A stretch of 64,000 nt of DNA from JAGLOK01 sp963677605. Lineage in GTDB: Bacteria; Bacillota; Clostridia; Christensenellales; UMGS416. The stretch spans positions 744,001-808,000 of the forward strand of contig CAXXDX010000006.1 of NCBI GenBank assembly GCA_963677605.2, written 5' to 3'. Position numbers and translations under genes: made by a program. Below the pieces are notes generated by a model. The model saw only the letters and a list, made by a program, of their open reading frames with translations. It did no database searches and was not told where the DNA came from. Positions within the stretch are counted from its first letter, which is position 1; each line of letters starts with the position of its first letter. This document shows positions 25,489 through 35,145 of the stretch, one piece after another.

Positions 25489-26269
25489 TATACATTACCT
25501 CCTCAGCAAGCTCTTCATATGCGACAGAGACTTTACATGTCGGATTATTTAAGTATGAGCTTTTACCAATCATTGTAGGCTCTACTGCTTTGATAGACCT
25601 TGGAATCTTTGTTTCGAATATCTTTATATGTTTTCCATAAAGTTCGTCCAGATCTTGTATTAATGCTTTACTCAAGTTGAGACGCTGGTTGAGCATAGTA
25701 ATCAATATTCCTTCAAACTCAAGAGCTTCATTTATCAAGGTCTTTATTCTTACAATAGTAGTTATCAGAAGCTCAAGACCTTTGACGCTCAGGTAATGAG
25801 CCTGTACAGGAATCATTACACTTGTTGAAGCAACAAATGCGTTCACAGTAAGTAATCCTAAAGACGGCATACAGTCTATTAGGATGTAATCATATTTATT
25901 TAGATATTGTTTGAAGAATGTTTTTAATATGCTTTCTCTAATCAATGTATTAGAGATAAGTATTTCTATACCCGCTAATTGAATTGATGCTGGTATCAAG
26001 TCACAGCCTTCGGACTGGACTATCAGTTCATCCAAAGATGGAGGCCGCTCATTAGTAGCATATGCATTGAACAGGTCTGCTATTGTGTTATCCAGTTCTT
26101 CGGGATGAGGATATCCCATACACATTGTTAAGTTAGCTTGTGGGTCAAGGTCAACAAGCAGTACTTTGTTTCCTCTTCGTGCTAGGCTTGTACCTAAGTT
26201 GAGTGTGGTAGTTGTCTTTCCTACTCCGCCTTTTTGATTGGCGATTGCGATGATTTTAGTTTCGTTCAT
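25481..26269 (-). CDS. parA: ParA-family partition ATPase
   Basis: 262 residues, a short ParA without an N-terminal helix-turn-helix. The deviant Walker A is NQKGGVGKTTTTLNLG, Walker A' is KVLLVDLDPQANLT, and the Walker B region is YDYILIDCMPSLGLL. ParA forms ATP-dependent gradients on DNA that move ParB-bound cargo. Ribosome-binding site AAAGGGG. First gene of the leftward operon parA-parB-tnpV-RHH-HTH. A 16-bp palindrome lies about 20-40 bases upstream of the start. Confidence 0.9.
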   Translation of the reverse strand: MNETKIIAIANQKGGVGKTTTTLNLGTSLARRGNKVLLVDLDPQANLTMCMGYPHPEELDNTIADLFNAYATNERPPSLDELIVQSEGCDLIPASIQLAGIEILISNTLIRESILKTFFKQYLNKYDYILIDCMPSLGLLTVNAFVASTSVMIPVQAHYLSVKGLELLITTIVRIKTLINEALEFEGILITMLNQRLNLSKALIQDLDELYGKHIKIFETKIPRSIKAVEPTMIGKSSYLNNPTCKVSVAYEELAEEVMYNV

Positions 26270-26290
26270 ACAAAACCCCTTTCATAATGT

Positions 26291-26306
26291 GAATTCAATT
26301 GAATTC
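26291..26306. promoter_or_regulatory. 16-bp palindrome upstream of parA
   Basis: GAATTCAATTGAATTC is a perfect palindrome directly upstream of parA. Its place fits an operator for operon autoregulation or a centromere-like site. I did not find a Spo0J-type parS sequence here. Confidence 0.55.
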
Positions 26307-26345
26307 TTCTTATTCAAGGTTGGTTTTGCGCTTATTAAACCTTTT

Positions 26346-26400
26346 GGACTAGGGAGTACTTTCTCCGCCAGAAACCCTACTAAACAGTGGGGTTTTTTAT
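26346..26400 (+). repeat. tRNA-Ser-tail-like repeat with hairpin, copy A
   Basis: The segment reads GGGAGTACTTTCTCCGCCA, like the 3' end of a serine tRNA including CCA. It continues into an 8-bp stem (AACCCTAC / GTGGGGTT, loop TAAACA) and a T-run, a rho-independent terminator on the plus strand at 26372-26399. No tRNA body precedes it. A related sequence lies at 36216-36266. Together they could be old attachment-site relics or a dispersed repeat. Confidence 0.5.
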
Positions 26401-26486
26401 AACCAGAATTTTATATTTGCAAAACCATGAATTATTTATGTATTGCTCTCATTTACAGAAAGTGATATTTGAAAGTAATTTATCAT

Positions 26487-27026
26487 CTAGTCATTATACT
26501 TATAATACTTTTTCAAAGCATTATCTTTTTCTTTCCCTTTTAAATGTCCGAGACCCAAAGATTCGCTTTTTAATTTTTCAAAGTACTCTTCGTATGACTT
26601 AATATATCTTGCAGGATTCCCAGCAACAACACAATTATCCGCAACATCTTTTGTTACGACAGTTCCTGCACCAATTACTACATTGTTTCCTATCTTAACT
26701 CCGGGCAGAATGATAACGCCGTTTCCAATATAAACATTATTTCCTACAGTTATGGGTTTTGTTATCTCAAGATCAGGCTGGATACTTCTAAGCAAAAGTG
26801 TGCCACCATCATGGGTTATAAACCTGATACCGTCAGTTAAGAAAACATTTTCACCTAAGCTAATAAGCCAAGGCTCTGTTCCCCAATAAATTTCGCCGTA
26901 TATATGAAGCGTCTTCATATTACAATTCACACCGATTTTTGCAGCATACTTTACAGGCGATAACTTCTTAAAAGCCTTTTTGAACGGATATATAACTATT
27001 TTGATAATAAAAGAAAATAAGCGCAT
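26487..27026 (-). CDS. Left-handed beta-helix acyltransferase (exopolysaccharide O-acetyltransferase)
   Basis: About 179 residues from the ATG at 27026, which has AGAGGG upstream; an in-frame TTG further up lies inside the flippase gene. The C-terminal half carries hexapeptide repeats: ITVGNNVYIGNGVIILPGVKIG, then NNVVIGAGTVVTKD and the VVAGNPARYIK close typical of CatB/maltose-acetyltransferase-like enzymes. ITHDGG supplies the likely catalytic His. It should add acetyl groups to a sugar of the exopolysaccharide. Last gene of the leftward exopolysaccharide operon. Confidence 0.85.
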   Translation of the reverse strand: MRLFSFIIKIVIYPFKKAFKKLSPVKYAAKIGVNCNMKTLHIYGEIYWGTEPWLISLGENVFLTDGIRFITHDGGTLLLRSIQPDLEITKPITVGNNVYIGNGVIILPGVKIGNNVVIGAGTVVTKDVADNCVVAGNPARYIKSYEEYFEKLKSESLGLGHLKGKEKDNALKKYYKYND

Positions 27027-27027
27027 T

Positions 27028-28555
27028 TCATCTTCCCTCTTTATTCGCAAATGCCTGTGTTTTTATAACTTTAATAAACTCTCTTGCTTCTTCTACTTTG
27101 AAAAGATAAATGCTCATTCCATATAAAACCAAACAAACAACCATAGCCAGAATTAATGCTAAGCTATCATTAATAACATTTTGAATGAATGAGTAAATCG
27201 TTCTTCCCACAATACCCATTATAGCAGTTGAAGCCATAATTTTTAAATAAACGAGCTTGCTTTTCCCAATAGAAAAATCAATTATACGCCTTAAGCTTAT
27301 AAATAGCAGTACGACTGTGACTGCTGCAGAGATACTAGTCGCAAGCGCAAGTCCTCCTATTCCAAGATATCTTGACAAAATAATATTTAATGCAATGTTT
27401 AAAACCATACCTATAGATGCATTGATTATCGGTGCTTTTGTCTCCTTTATTGAATAAAATACTCTTACTAAAACATCGCGAAGTCCGAATCCCACAATTC
27501 CAAGAGAGTAAAACAAAAAGGCAGAAACAGTCATGTCAAGTGCGACTTCATTAAAAGAGCCCCTAAAATACAACAAATTTATTATAGGCCGCGAAAAGAG
27601 TACAGCCCCCATAACAGCAGGAAACACAAAGATAACTACACCGTTGATTGTTTTTAAAACAGTATCCTTAAAGCGCACCATATTTTCTTCTGCGGCAAGC
27701 TTTGATATCCTCGGATACATCACTGTGGTTATTGCGGCAATGAATACACCTTGTATCACCTGAATAACCCTGTTTGCATAACTCAGGGAAGATATTCCTC
27801 CGGCCGCGACAGAAGATGCTATTGTTCTGTCAACCAGAATATTAATCTGATTTACTGAAAGCCCAATAATTATCGGCAAAGAAAGCGCAACCATCTCTTT
27901 AATGTTGTCATCTCTTACATCAATCTTCAGATTGTATTTAAATCCTTTTTTATGTGCGAATATGACCAGAATCACTGTCTGTACAATAAGCGATATCAGA
28001 ATTCCAAGCGGCAGAATTACAGTACCCAGATATCTGCTTATAAAAATTGACGATATAAGAATAATGTTGTTTGGTATCCCCATCATTGCAGGAACATGAA
28101 AATTATCCTTTATGTTCAAGTAGCTGCCAAATACATTAATCAATATAGAAAAAATAACACCAACAAGGCAAATCCTAGTAAACTTCACAGCCAAATCTAA
28201 TGTAGCTCCGTCAAACCCAACTGCAAATATCTTAACAAAATCATAGGCAAAAATATAAAAAACAACTAATATAAATAAACAGAATATAATTAATGTATTG
28301 ATAAAGTTACTTGTAAACTCCTCAGCCATATCGATGCTGTTTTTACTTTTTATCTGGTTATACATGGGTATAAAGCTTGTTTGCCAGACCTAAACCTACA
28401 ATCGAGAAAATAAATCCTGGTATAGTATAAGAAATAAGATATGCATCAGTGATATTATTTGCACCATATACAAAGGATAAAGATATATCACGGAATAGCC
28501 CGAATGCTTTAGATAAAAGTGAAATTAGAATAATTATTATTATTGACTTTTTCAT
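27028..28555 (-). pseudogene. MurJ/MviN-type lipid-linked oligosaccharide flippase, frameshifted
   Basis: Two reading frames together make one polytopic membrane protein of about 510 residues. The first 65 residues (SLLSKAFGLFRDISLSFVYG onward) end in LGLANKLYTHV and a stop. The next frame takes over with FIPMYNQIKSK. Removing one A near 28377-28382 restores GLGLANSFIPMYNQIKSK, the normal family sequence. So there is a single-base insertion in the second helix region: either a true recent mutation, phase variation or a sequence error. The protein would flip the undecaprenyl-linked repeat unit. It lies where a Wzx flippase would be expected, between the polymerase and acetyltransferase genes. 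Confidence 0.8.
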
Positions 28556-29871
28556 TAGCCTTCTGCCTCATTAGAAATTAACTTTCTTTTATTATAACTT
28601 TTATGAAAAATAAGCCAGAAAATTATAACCATTACAGTTGAAATATAAGTATCAATCCCGTGAAACAGCTGATTGTTTGCAGGAATAAAAATCATACCCA
28701 AAGTAATAGTTGAAAACATAATAACTGAAAAAGGATTTTTGTAAGCTAGTATCTCACACCATGTATAGTGCCATATATAACCTATAAATATAAACAAAAT
28801 TAACGTTCCAGGAAAAGTAAAGTCTGAAGCCAACCACGGGAAAACAGTGTGCCAAGTGCTTGTTCCGCTTATACCGTAGTACTGTGATATTTTAGCAAGA
28901 TATGTTCTGCCGAATATATCCCCGGTTCCCAAGATTTCGTTGAATACTTTGGATAATATATATGAGCTTCCGATACCGTAGCTCCATGTAAAAGGGAGTT
29001 CAAAGCAAAGCGAAAGTCCGTAATATCCAACAGATAAGTATCCTGACAAAAGCATAGCTAAGCCAAAACCAATTTTCTCTCCGAATATCTTAAAAACAAT
29101 ATGACTTGTATCAAAATAGCTATATCCGTACGATCGATATTGAAAATTATATGCATTTACATTTATTATCTCATATCTTTTTGAAAGTATGAACGAAAAA
29201 GCAACAACCGCAATTGAGACAAGCACAAAAATATATCTGTAAATTTTCCTTCGTTTCTTCTTTTCCAAGTCCAGCATTTTAATAAAAGCAATGATTGAAG
29301 CATATATAATAATATCCCCAAGAAACTTCTGTGTTCCCAGCGCTATAACATTAACCAATAATAAAAATACAATCGCTAAAAGAAGCAGAAGCTTGTATCT
29401 ACCGCTCATCTTCTTCCAATAATATATGCCAAGTGTGAATGAGACTATTCTGAATACTCCTGTAAAAAAGCGAAAAATAACAGCTATGGAGTATCCACTA
29501 GTTGCTTCTTCTCTAGCAGATAAATAGTTTTGTCCAATATTTCTTATGGAAATCAAATACGGTGCATTAATCAATATATTCAAAAATTCCAGTAATCCTG
29601 AAATAAAAAACAAAACAACTGAAATTTTAAGAATCCTTTCAATTGTTTTATCCCACTGCATTTTAACATCACTATAGCTTGCATCAAAATTTAGGCGTTT
29701 AAACTTCCTGTCTGCAAAAAGGCTACCTAAAGCAAGGCAAATGAGAATCCCGCTAATATACAAAAACACCGAGCCTTTATTATAGTTTATATATTTCATG
29801 GGACCGAAAAAACTGATAAGAACGGTTGCCAAAATATATATAATAATAATTTTTAAAGGTTTATATCTCAT
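28555..29871 (-). CDS. Wzy-like O-antigen/exopolysaccharide polymerase
   Basis: 438 residues with about ten to twelve predicted helices, a short cytoplasmic basic loop (LEKKKRRKIYRYIF) and a larger external loop between later helices, the typical Wzy layout. Sequence conservation in this group is low, so the call rests on topology plus context: it lies between glycosyltransferase genes and the flippase gene. It should join repeat units on the outer face of the membrane. Its stop overlaps the flippase start. Confidence 0.75.
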   Translation of the reverse strand: MRYKPLKIIIIYILATVLISFFGPMKYINYNKGSVFLYISGILICLALGSLFADRKFKRLNFDASYSDVKMQWDKTIERILKISVVLFFISGLLEFLNILINAPYLISIRNIGQNYLSAREEATSGYSIAVIFRFFTGVFRIVSFTLGIYYWKKMSGRYKLLLLLAIVFLLLVNVIALGTQKFLGDIIIYASIIAFIKMLDLEKKKRRKIYRYIFVLVSIAVVAFSFILSKRYEIINVNAYNFQYRSYGYSYFDTSHIVFKIFGEKIGFGLAMLLSGYLSVGYYGLSLCFELPFTWSYGIGSSYILSKVFNEILGTGDIFGRTYLAKISQYYGISGTSTWHTVFPWLASDFTFPGTLILFIFIGYIWHYTWCEILAYKNPFSVIMFSTITLGMIFIPANNQLFHGIDTYISTVMVIIFWLIFHKSYNKRKLISNEAEG

Positions 29872-29929
29872 TGCACCTACTCTGCCAACTACTATTTAAT
29901 TTCAACGTAGATTATCAATATCACAATAT

Positions 29930-31087
29930 TCAGATCACACCTATACATTTAAGCCAGTTTTGAATTTTAGAAGCATAATTCCTGTAGTCAAATATATCTT
30001 TTTTTATAGCATCTCTTATACTAATAATATCACTATTTGTTAGACAAAGCACTTTTTCCAAAACATCTTTCAAATTGTCTTTTACAATAAATCCGTTTTT
30101 ACAGTCATATATGTATTCACCAATATCACTGTTTGCTGTGCTGATAACAGGAACACCCAAGCTTACACTTTCAACGAACTTGGTTGGAAATCCAGCTTTA
30201 GTCAATCTACTTTCTTCCCTTACAAAAATCTGAAAATCCGAAGAATGGATAATTTTTAAAGTATCTTCATGGGGCAACCTGCCTGTAAAGATAATCCTTT
30301 CTTTTAATTTTTCAAGTTGTATTTTATGATTTGGATACTGCTTTAAATACTCTTTTTTTGTCATACCGATAATTCTAAAGATGTAATTATTGTAAGTCTG
30401 GAGCTCATATAAAGATTCCACTATAATGCCAATATTATCCTTGGTTTTTCCAGGCATTCCCGCATAAGCCAGATTAATGGATTGTTCCGAGTTATGCTCA
30501 TAAACTTTCCACTTATCCTCAGCTGAGTCAATTAAGGGCGGAATCTTTACTATGCAATTCATGCCGGAATAATAGTTCGCAAGATATTTACTTATCAAAA
30601 TCAACCCATTCAATTTTTTGTGAAGAACTCTCATCCTAAAAAAGGTATCTAATCCTTTTATAATCTTCTTATAACCTTTGACTTCTTTAATGCTGTACCA
30701 TTCCGTACAGTCGGCTGCAATTTTAATTTTCTGTTTTCTGCAAAATTTAAGCAGCCGAAAAAGTGCAGCTGCCTGATAATTATAAGCAATAATTAGTTTT
30801 ATATCGTTATATTCTTTAAACACAGCTTTAGCTGCGTCAATATTTATCAAATACTTTATCCATTGCGATACACTCTTGGGATATTTGACCGCCCATGATG
30901 AAAACCCATAAACTTCGCCGTTATTATATGAAATAATGCTTTCTTCAATATTCCTATCTACACCCAACAAAACAACTTTATAGCCAAGCTCTTTGAAAAT
31001 CTTTGCATTATTAATAACCCTATGGGCTGCAGCATTTTTATCAGGAAGCTCAAATCCTCCGACATAAAGAATTGTTCCTTTATCCAT
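29930..31087 (-). CDS. Glycosyltransferase family 4 protein
   Basis: 385 residues with the two-domain GT-B look. The N-terminus is ILYVGGFELPDKNAAAHRVIN. The C-terminal donor-binding domain shows INLAYAGMPGKTKDN, RIIFTGRLPHEDTL and the nucleotide-sugar EX7E-like region GFPTKFVESVSLGVPVIST. It should add one sugar to the lipid-linked exopolysaccharide unit on the cytoplasmic face. Sugar donor unknown. AAAGG before the ATG. Same leftward operon as its neighbours. Confidence 0.85.
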   Translation of the reverse strand: MDKGTILYVGGFELPDKNAAAHRVINNAKIFKELGYKVVLLGVDRNIEESIISYNNGEVYGFSSWAVKYPKSVSQWIKYLINIDAAKAVFKEYNDIKLIIAYNYQAAALFRLLKFCRKQKIKIAADCTEWYSIKEVKGYKKIIKGLDTFFRMRVLHKKLNGLILISKYLANYYSGMNCIVKIPPLIDSAEDKWKVYEHNSEQSINLAYAGMPGKTKDNIGIIVESLYELQTYNNYIFRIIGMTKKEYLKQYPNHKIQLEKLKERIIFTGRLPHEDTLKIIHSSDFQIFVREESRLTKAGFPTKFVESVSLGVPVISTANSDIGEYIYDCKNGFIVKDNLKDVLEKVLCLTNSDIISIRDAIKKDIFDYRNYASKIQNWLKCIGVI

Positions 31088-31123
31088 TAAATGCCTTTCA
31101 TTTAAAAACTGTGTTTATTCTGC

Positions 31124-32185
31124 TTAGGCCTCATTTTCGAGCATTTGTTTATTGCCGGCAATCCGGGTTCCGCTATTTGCTCTATAATACTTATATAACA
31201 CAATATGAGCACCTATTGCAACTGCAGCCATAGCAATCCAGCCTGCAGCAAAGATTCCTGCAAGATATATTGTAAGGCCTATAACAACAAACGCTCCCTG
31301 AAATCCGCATAGGATGAACACTGCTTTTTCAGCACCGTATTTGCGTGCAAGCAAGTGATGAAAGTGCATTTTATCAGCTTTAAATATAGGGTTTCTTTGG
31401 GCAATCCTTCTTAATATCGATGTAGATAAATCCATAATCGGAATGAACAAGAAGCAAATAGGTATAATAGCCTCTATAAAACCTCCAGCCTTGATTATAA
31501 AAATCACGGAAAGTGAAGAAAGGAAAAATCCGAGGAACATACTGCCTGCATCTCCCATAAACACCTGAGCCTTGTGCCTGTTATACGGGAAAAACCCTAT
31601 AACAGCACCTAAAACAGCCATAGACAAAATCAGCTCAAAGCCAAACTTGTTCTGTATGTATAAAACAGCTCCGAAGCCAAACAGTGAAAGCATTGACAGC
31701 CCTGACGCCAAGCCATCAAGTCCGTCAACAAAATTCATAGCATTGGTAATCCCTGTTATCCAGAACACAATAAGAGGAATATATATAAAGCTCATCCACA
31801 TGCTTGATACAGGCACACTGTAATAAGTAATTCCCGACACAAATAATCCCGCAATTATAAGTGCAAGAAACAGTATAAGTGCAAGCCTTAGCTTAGCGGA
31901 AAGGTTTGTAATGTCATCAATAACACCTATAGAACTTATCAAACCTAGTGTAATAAGCAATACAAATTTATCTATCGCGGCTACGTTTCCGCCAAAGAAA
32001 ACAATAGTAAAAACAGCCGAGAAGGTTATTACAAGTCCACCAAGCAGCGGTGTAGGTTTTCTATGGCTACTTCTATGGTTTGGAATATCGAATATTTCCA
32101 GCTTCACCGCGGTTTTTATTATAAGGGGCATCATCACAAACGACAGAAGTGCCGATAAGCCCATTGCAAGTACAGATAAAATCAT
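31124..32185 (-). CDS. MraY/WecA-family undecaprenyl-phosphate sugar-1-phosphate transferase
   Basis: 353 residues, about ten helices. Family signatures appear in order: DIPNHRSSHRKPTPLLGG, GVIDDITNLSAKLRL with the Asp pair, NAMNFVDGLDGLASG, GDAGSMFLGF and the DKMHFHHLL loop that marks WecA/TagO-like enzymes. It transfers a sugar 1-phosphate (often GlcNAc-type) from UDP onto undecaprenyl phosphate and so starts the exopolysaccharide repeat unit; it could also serve teichoic acid synthesis. Second gene of the leftward operon. No clear ribosome-binding site precedes the ATG. Confidence 0.88.
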   Translation of the reverse strand: MILSVLAMGLSALLSFVMMPLIIKTAVKLEIFDIPNHRSSHRKPTPLLGGLVITFSAVFTIVFFGGNVAAIDKFVLLITLGLISSIGVIDDITNLSAKLRLALILFLALIIAGLFVSGITYYSVPVSSMWMSFIYIPLIVFWITGITNAMNFVDGLDGLASGLSMLSLFGFGAVLYIQNKFGFELILSMAVLGAVIGFFPYNRHKAQVFMGDAGSMFLGFFLSSLSVIFIIKAGGFIEAIIPICFLFIPIMDLSTSILRRIAQRNPIFKADKMHFHHLLARKYGAEKAVFILCGFQGAFVVIGLTIYLAGIFAAGWIAMAAVAIGAHIVLYKYYRANSGTRIAGNKQMLENEA

Positions 32186-32232
32186 AATATAATTTTCAGC
32201 TAATCTATTGCATTTTCCAATACAAATATCAT

Positions 32233-33342
32233 TCAGGAAAGCGCATAATTAATTTCTTCAAGATAAGCGTCTACAACTATCCTCCTATCAAATTCAGATT
32301 CAACTTTTTTTCTGGCATTATATCCCATGTTCTTTTTAATCTCATATGGCAGATTAATAAACTCCGTAATAGCCTGCGCTAGGCTGTTTGCGTTTTTTGC
32401 TTCAAATCCAATCCCCGAAACTCCTTCATCAAAGGTTTCCATGCATCCGGGTATTCTAGATGCAAGCACAGGCCTTCCAATCGCCGCGGCTTCTAAAAGA
32501 CTGTTAGACATCCCTTCATGGTAGGAAGGAAGAACAACCGCATGAAGCTGTTTAACAACACCTTTTACATCATATTTCATTCCGAAATAGTTAACTATCC
32601 CTTGTTGTTGATATTCGCTAAGTACTGCTTTCATGTCATCTTCCATAGTTCCAATCAAGTCAAACTCCACATCGGAATAATGTTGTTTAACAAGCCTTGC
32701 AGCCTCTAAAAACTCCATAACACCTTTTTCCTGCATAATGCGGCCCATATAAAGAAATCCTATTTGGTTTTTTTCAGGATACTCTTCGAATCCGAATTCA
32801 TTCAGGTTCACACCAGAGCCCGGTATCAGTCTTGTCTTATTTTGCGCAATTTTATTAGAAACGAAAAAGGACATTTCCGACTTGTTTTGAAAGAACACCC
32901 TGAAAACTTTTGACAATGACACTTTATAAAGTACCAGCAATATTTTTTTAAGCACGCCTTCTTTTTCAAGCGCCGTACCCAGTCCTGTGACATTTGCAAT
33001 ATATTTTGTTCCCGTTAGTATACAAGCAAGTCCTCCGTATATGTTGGGCTTAATTGTATAAGTCAGAACTATGTCAGGTTTAATACCAACAATAAGTTTG
33101 ATATAGTTAAGCAACAGCAACATATCCTTTAATGGATTGATTCCCCTTCTGTCAATAGGTGTATTTATAATGTTGCATGAAAGCTTTTTTAATATATTAA
33201 AATCTTCTGCCTGATTAATAGGATCATTAACTGGAAAAGATGTATAAACCTCATCTCCCTTGTTAACAATTGATTCAATTAATTCTTTTCTAAACCTTCG
33301 GATAATAAATCCTGAGTTAGATAATATCAATATTTTTTTCAT
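32233..33342 (-). CDS. Glycosyltransferase family 4 protein (CapM/PglA-like)
   Basis: 369 residues. GT-B fold with acceptor-side MKKILILSNSGFIIRRFRKEL and PDIVLTYTIKPNIYGGL, the conserved GTKYIANVTGLG, and donor-side FLYMGRIMQEKGVMEFLEA and YHEGMSNSLLEAAAIGRPVLAS with the EX7E motif. Related enzymes add N-acetylated amino sugars to lipid-linked units. First gene of the leftward exopolysaccharide operon, facing the BY-kinase gene across a 390-base regulatory gap. Confidence 0.87.
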   Translation of the reverse strand: MKKILILSNSGFIIRRFRKELIESIVNKGDEVYTSFPVNDPINQAEDFNILKKLSCNIINTPIDRRGINPLKDMLLLLNYIKLIVGIKPDIVLTYTIKPNIYGGLACILTGTKYIANVTGLGTALEKEGVLKKILLVLYKVSLSKVFRVFFQNKSEMSFFVSNKIAQNKTRLIPGSGVNLNEFGFEEYPEKNQIGFLYMGRIMQEKGVMEFLEAARLVKQHYSDVEFDLIGTMEDDMKAVLSEYQQQGIVNYFGMKYDVKGVVKQLHAVVLPSYHEGMSNSLLEAAAIGRPVLASRIPGCMETFDEGVSGIGFEAKNANSLAQAITEFINLPYEIKKNMGYNARKKVESEFDRRIVVDAYLEEINYALS

Positions 33343-33732
33343 AGCAGTTCTTCTTTTTGTGTCAATTTAAGTTCTTTTCTTACAGTGATTCCCATTACTA
33401 ATAAATATTATTTTTATTAGCCAATTATTTGGCAATCAAACTATTTTGTATATAATCAAACTCGTATATGATTAACCACAAACTTATTTATATAGTCAGA
33501 ATTATTCAATTATTAATAATTAATTTACCGTCATTTGTAATATGTATGTTTTAATGTATGTTTTTGCCTTTATGACAGCAGTGTCAAACACCGTTTAGAA
33601 AGATCGAATTTGGTTTATATTAATTTACAAGCACAGAAAAAAGTAGTAATGTAATAATATAGATAAATATATAAAGCACTGATTCCACTTTTAATAACGG
33701 CAAAAATATTATTTTTGCAGGAAGAAATATTT
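33343..33732. promoter_or_regulatory. Divergent regulatory region of the exopolysaccharide locus
   Basis: A 390-base gene-free gap between the glycosyltransferase operon (left) and the kinase operon (right). It holds CTAATAAA/TTTATTAG (33398-33420) and, sharing its last base, GCCAATTATTTGGC (33420-33433). On the minus strand the second palindrome lies in the spacer between TTGATT and TAAAAA, a plausible promoter for the leftward genes. At 33700-33718 GCAAAAATATTATTTTTGC forms a hairpin touching the AGGAAG of the kinase gene. Confidence 0.5.
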
Positions 33733-35145
33733 ATGGAAGAATTCAGCTTAAAACAAATCTTGAGCCATCTGGCAAAGCATTTCTGGATAATACTTTTAGT
33801 AAGCATATTGTGTGCTGTTGCGGGATATTTCGGTTCCTACTATTTAATTGCCGAACAATACGAAAGCTCCGCCACAATGTATATTAGCTCAAATAAAAAC
33901 TCATCCGACGGCAGTGATCTGACTTATAATGAATACAATCTAAATATTAAACTTGTGAACTCATATAGCGAGCTTTGTAAGAGCAATCGTATACTCAATG
34001 CTGTCCTAGATGAGACAAGGCTTAACATAAAGCTTGAAGACCTTTCTGAAATGATTACAGTAAAAAGCGTAAATAACACTGAAATCATAAAAATATCAGT
34101 TAAAAGCAAATGGGCACGAACCTCTGCGACTCTTGCTAATGCAACAGCAGAAGTCTTTATAAGAGAAATCCCAGAGATAATAAAAATGGACAATGTCCAG
34201 ATTATAGATTATGCCACTATATCCGAAGATCCGGTTTCACCGAACCTTCTGCTTAATACACTTCTTGCGTTTTTGTTTGGCTTGATTATTTCTATATTAA
34301 TAGTGTTTTTGGTAGATTATTTTGATATAACCATAAAAGATAAAGACCAGTTGGAGGAAGTCTTTAATGTGCCGGTTTTCGGTGTAATACCAAAAATAAG
34401 CTCAAATATAATTAATATATCCGACACTAAGCACGTTTCAGCACCTGTGATAAAAGAAGCATTTCTTCGTCTAGCTACAAATATAGGCTTTTTAAACATT
34501 GAAAACCAAGAAAGTATAAGCATTGCAATTACAAGCTCAAATATGGGTGAAGGAAAAAGTACAGTAATATCCAATCTCGCAGTTTCTCTTTCTAGGAACA
34601 ATAAAAAAGTTCTTCTAATCGATGCAGATATGAGAAAGCCTACTATACATAGATTTTTTAAGCTAACTAATAAATCAGGCCTATCCACAGTGTTATCATC
34701 CAATATATCATGGAAGCACTCTGTCCTTACGACAGATTTTCAAGACCTTGATGTAATAGTTGCCGGCATCCAGCCTCCAAATCCCGTGATGCTTCTATCA
34801 ACACACAAACTAAAAGACATAATAGATGAAGCTAAACAATACTATGATTACATTTTGATTGATGCTCCGCCCGCACTGGTTGTTTCCGATGTTTTGGCAC
34901 TAAGCCTTGATACCGACCATATTCTGGTTGTGGCATCTTATAAACAAGTAAAAATACCTGAAATACAAAGAGTAAGAAAAGACTTTGAACAAATAGGAAA
35001 AGCAATTTCAGGATCAATATTAAACTTCTATAATTTCACATCAAGAAAAAAAGACTATGGGTATTATACCTACTACAACAATCCTGAGAAGAAACGCAAA
35101 AAAGCTAAAGCCAAAAAGCAAAAGAAATCGTCTGGAAAAACATGA
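33733..35145 (+). CDS. Bacterial tyrosine kinase with fused chain-length (Wzz/CpsC) domain
   Basis: About 470 residues from the ATG at 33733, eight bases after AGGAAG. The N-terminal half is a Wzz-like modulator with helices at about 17-38 and 173-195 and a Pro-rich exit. The C-terminal half is a BY-kinase: SSNMGEGKST (Walker A), VLLIDADMRKP (A') and YILIDAPPALVVSD (B). It ends in a tyrosine cluster (YGYYTYY) and a Lys-rich tail, the autophosphorylation site. In many Firmicutes CpsC and CpsD are separate; here they are one chain. The kinase controls polymerisation and export of the exopolysaccharide. Confidence 0.92.
   Translation: MEEFSLKQILSHLAKHFWIILLVSILCAVAGYFGSYYLIAEQYESSATMYISSNKNSSDGSDLTYNEYNLNIKLVNSYSELCKSNRILNAVLDETRLNIKLEDLSEMITVKSVNNTEIIKISVKSKWARTSATLANATAEVFIREIPEIIKMDNVQIIDYATISEDPVSPNLLLNTLLAFLFGLIISILIVFLVDYFDITIKDKDQLEEVFNVPVFGVIPKISSNIINISDTKHVSAPVIKEAFLRLATNIGFLNIENQESISIAITSSNMGEGKSTVISNLAVSLSRNNKKVLLIDADMRKPTIHRFFKLTNKSGLSTVLSSNISWKHSVLTTDFQDLDVIVAGIQPPNPVMLLSTHKLKDIIDEAKQYYDYILIDAPPALVVSDVLALSLDTDHILVVASYKQVKIPEIQRVRKDFEQIGKAISGSILNFYNFTSRKKDYGYYTYYNNPEKKRKKAKAKKQKKSSGKT

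Noticed and set aside
24520..26269. Chromosomal Soj/Spo0J near the replication origin
   Set aside because: No rsmG, mnmE/G, rnpA or rpmH genes are adjacent and no Spo0J-type parS site was seen; the neighbours are mobile-element genes.
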